DNA from: JALYXS01 sp051003795 | GTDB taxonomy: Bacteria > Acidobacteriota > Terriglobia > Bryobacterales > Bryobacteraceae | DNA: 16,655 nt | NCBI GenBank assembly: GCA_051003795.1 | Contig: JBPCKZ010000166.1 | Span: 1 to 16,655 of the forward strand | Reading direction: 5' to 3' | Part shown: piece after piece, positions 15,868-16,655 of the stretch | Numbering within the stretch: position 1 is the first letter of the stretch | Layout: each line of letters opens with the position of its first letter | Made by a program: the position numbers and the translations under genes | The notes under the pieces: generated by a model | The model's database searches: none | Told to the model about the DNA's origin: nothing | Seen by the model: only the letters and a program-made list of their open reading frames with translations

Positions 15868-16031
15868 GCGGCCTTTTCAATCGCTAGCATGGCGCCCCGC
15901 CCCGGCAACCGCTCCCTTGCGATCGCGGCTCCGTGACAAGCGCTGTGTGAGCGCATTATTATCCGCCTGATTATCCGTAGTGGTTTCCATGATTGCGCAG
16001 ACGCTTTCAAGTACATGTCGGGCTAATAGAT
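15868..16031. other. Intergenic region upstream of the dehydrogenase operon
   Basis: This 164-base stretch should hold the promoter of the minus-strand dehydrogenase-aldolase operon. ATTATCCG occurs twice near 15958-15977, a weak direct repeat. A 37-codon minus-strand frame (15877-15990) exists but has no family features. No clear -10/-35 pair is seen. Confidence 0.3.
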
Positions 16032-16079
16032 TGGTAGGCGCGGCAGGACTCGAACCTGCGACCCTTAGCTTAGAAGGCC
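16032..16079 (-). pseudogene. 3' half of a tRNA-Arg(TCT) gene, 5' half missing; possible att site
   Basis: Read on the minus strand, the segment gives an anticodon loop CTTCTAA (anticodon TCT, 16072-16074), 3' anticodon strand GCTAA, variable loop GGGTC and a perfect T arm (GCAGG, loop TTCGAGT, CCTGC). The 3' acceptor strand CGCGCCT, discriminator A and encoded CCA end at 16032. To the right, where the 5' anticodon strand, D arm and 5' acceptor strand should be, the match stops within three bases of the loop: only three of five anticodon-stem pairs can form, and no D arm or complement to CGCGCCT at the right distance is found. It is therefore a half-gene and not a working tRNA. Breakage at the anticodon loop with the 3' end kept is what tyrosine-recombinase integration leaves at the distal attachment site. 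Confidence 0.75.
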
Positions 16080-16163
16080 CGAGCTTTCGCCCTTCTTTTC
16101 GCCTCGGTAGAGTATATCATCCTTTGCGTTTCTATTGCCTAATCAATGGTTTAGGGGGATAAT

Positions 16164-16331
16164 TGGAGTTGCCCCTATTTTGAGACAAACAGTTAAGAGT
16201 CAAAATTCATTGAATGGAGAATTTGACTCATGGGAATGTCTCGACGGAAGTTCACGCGGGAAATGAAATTGGCTGCGATTCAGCAGCGTACTTCGCGGCA
16301 GATTCAGTTGGCGCTGAAGATTTACTTTTGA
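16164..16331 (+). mobile_element. Left end of an IS3-like insertion sequence with truncated orfA
   Basis: TGGAGTTGCCCCTATTTTGA at 16164 has the look of an IS3-family terminal repeat (TG start, CCCC/TTTTGAGACA). It is followed at 16230 by an ATG opening MGMSRRKFTREMKLAAIQQ, which resembles the N-terminal helix-turn-helix of IS3-type OrfA proteins (typically RRKFTREFKLEAV). After Gln19 the similarity stops, and the frame ends at a TGA (16329-16331) after 33 codons. No second half, orfB or right inverted repeat is seen in the remaining 324 bases. The copy is a fragment and cannot move by itself. The family call rests on a short match, and the exact left boundary is uncertain. Confidence 0.55.
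16197..16229 (+). promoter_or_regulatory. Hairpin over the transposase translation start region
   Basis: GAGTCAAAATTC (16197-16208) and GAATTTGACTC (16219-16229) are inverted copies apart from one extra A, giving an 11-pair stem with a 10-base loop. The 3' arm ends one base before the ATG at 16230 and the GGAG ribosome site (16216-16219) sits at the loop edge. Such a stem could limit transposase translation from read-through transcripts. Confidence 0.5.
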
Positions 16332-16655
16332 TCTTAGAAACGCGGGTTTGGATTCTTGCACCAACGCCCGTACGGCCGTCAACGTTGGTTCAGATTTGTA
16401 CAGCGAACATTCGGCGTCGGGCCACTCCCACGTCATGCACGGCGGGGGGCAGGGCGCGAGTAGATTTGACCCTGAGATTTGAAACCCGGGCTGGTCTGCC
16501 ACCATAGTCAGCGAGATCAGCCGGGCGTCAATGGTGACGGGGGTTTCAGGAGAGTCCTGGCCTCCTCTGGGGATCAGAGCCGCACGGCTGCCAGTACCGG
16601 CCACGCGGTCTCCAGGTCGCCACGCGGGATCAGTTGCTTCCCCGTAGTCAACGGC
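16332..16655. other. Unassigned terminal region without a recognisable gene
   Basis: No intact gene is recognisable in these 324 bases. A minus-strand frame is open from the window edge to 16200, but it runs antisense through the IS fragment and has an unconvincing composition rich in Pro, Ser and Arg. A 7-base inverted repeat, ACCAACG/CGTTGGT, lies at 16360-16389. The stretch may be remnant DNA of an integrated element continuing beyond the window. Confidence 0.4.

Noticed and set aside
15877..15990. 37-codon minus-strand frame upstream of the dehydrogenase
   Set aside because: It is short, low in hydrophobic residues and without a convincing ribosome site or known family.
16080..16104. A possible 5' half completing the tRNA-Arg (an AGGCG that could pair with CGCCT)
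   Set aside because: Only five of seven acceptor pairs form, the total length would be 73 rather than 76 bases, and no D arm can be folded, so it is probably chance.
15980..16162. 60-codon plus-strand frame containing GAAGLEPATLSLEG
   Set aside because: This peptide is the familiar spurious translation of the antisense strand of a tRNA gene and coincides with the tRNA-Arg half-gene.
16200..16655. Minus-strand frame open from the window edge to 16200
   Set aside because: It runs antisense to the IS-like fragment, shows no domain or motif, and has an unusual composition; a long open frame is common in GC-rich DNA.
1..16655. CRISPR arrays, phage structural genes, toxin-antitoxin pairs or defence systems
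   Set aside because: No regularly spaced repeats and no proteins resembling these systems were seen on either strand.

Overview
The window looks like chromosomal DNA from an acidobacterium of the Solibacter/Bryobacter type, probably a metagenomic contig. The best taxonomic clue is a decayed copy of the Solibacter-type C-terminal domain (TIGR03437-like) at about 13545-14030. The GC-rich codon use and the short, tightly packed operons fit this. The taxonomic call is an inference from sequence seen by eye, without a database search.

Layout. Positions 1-4282 hold the 3' end of a nonribosomal peptide synthetase (NRPS) locus: the last carrier domain of one protein (1-240), then a complete C-A-T-TE termination module (251-4282) whose adenylation pocket reads as a glycine-type code. 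Two minus-strand genes follow: a fold-type IV aminotransferase (4266-5141) and a small unknown protein (5208-5507). Next is a methionine sulfoxide reductase pair in which msrP (5565-6501) carries both a frameshift and an in-frame amber codon, while its membrane partner msrQ (6537-7172) is intact. A creatininase-family amidohydrolase (7169-7963, minus) is divergent from a three-gene sugar-acid operon: FGGY kinase, KdsC-like HAD phosphatase and 6-phosphogluconate dehydrogenase (8024-11499). An unknown minus-strand protein (11501-11944) is divergent from glycerol kinase (11983-13488). After the TIGR03437-like remnant comes a minus-strand operon of a 2-hydroxyacid dehydrogenase and an HpcH/HpaI aldolase (14027-15867), joined by a 4-base start/stop overlap.

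The right end (about 16032-16655) has no convincing intact gene. It contains the 3' half of a tRNA-Arg(TCT) gene and the left end of an IS3-like element with a transposase truncated after about 19 recognisable residues. This suggests that the window edge enters, or abuts, the scar of an integrated element.

How the genes work together. The kinase and 6-phosphogluconate dehydrogenase could form a gluconate-to-ribulose-5-phosphate shunt. The dehydrogenase and aldolase could act on a hydroxy- or keto-acid. The NRPS module would finish and release a peptide made by enzymes encoded to the left of the window. I did not find a clearly new multi-gene system. The points most worth checking are the doubly damaged msrP beside an intact msrQ, the tRNA-Arg half-gene as a possible att site, the glycine-code terminal NRPS module, and the phosphatase inside the kinase-gnd operon.
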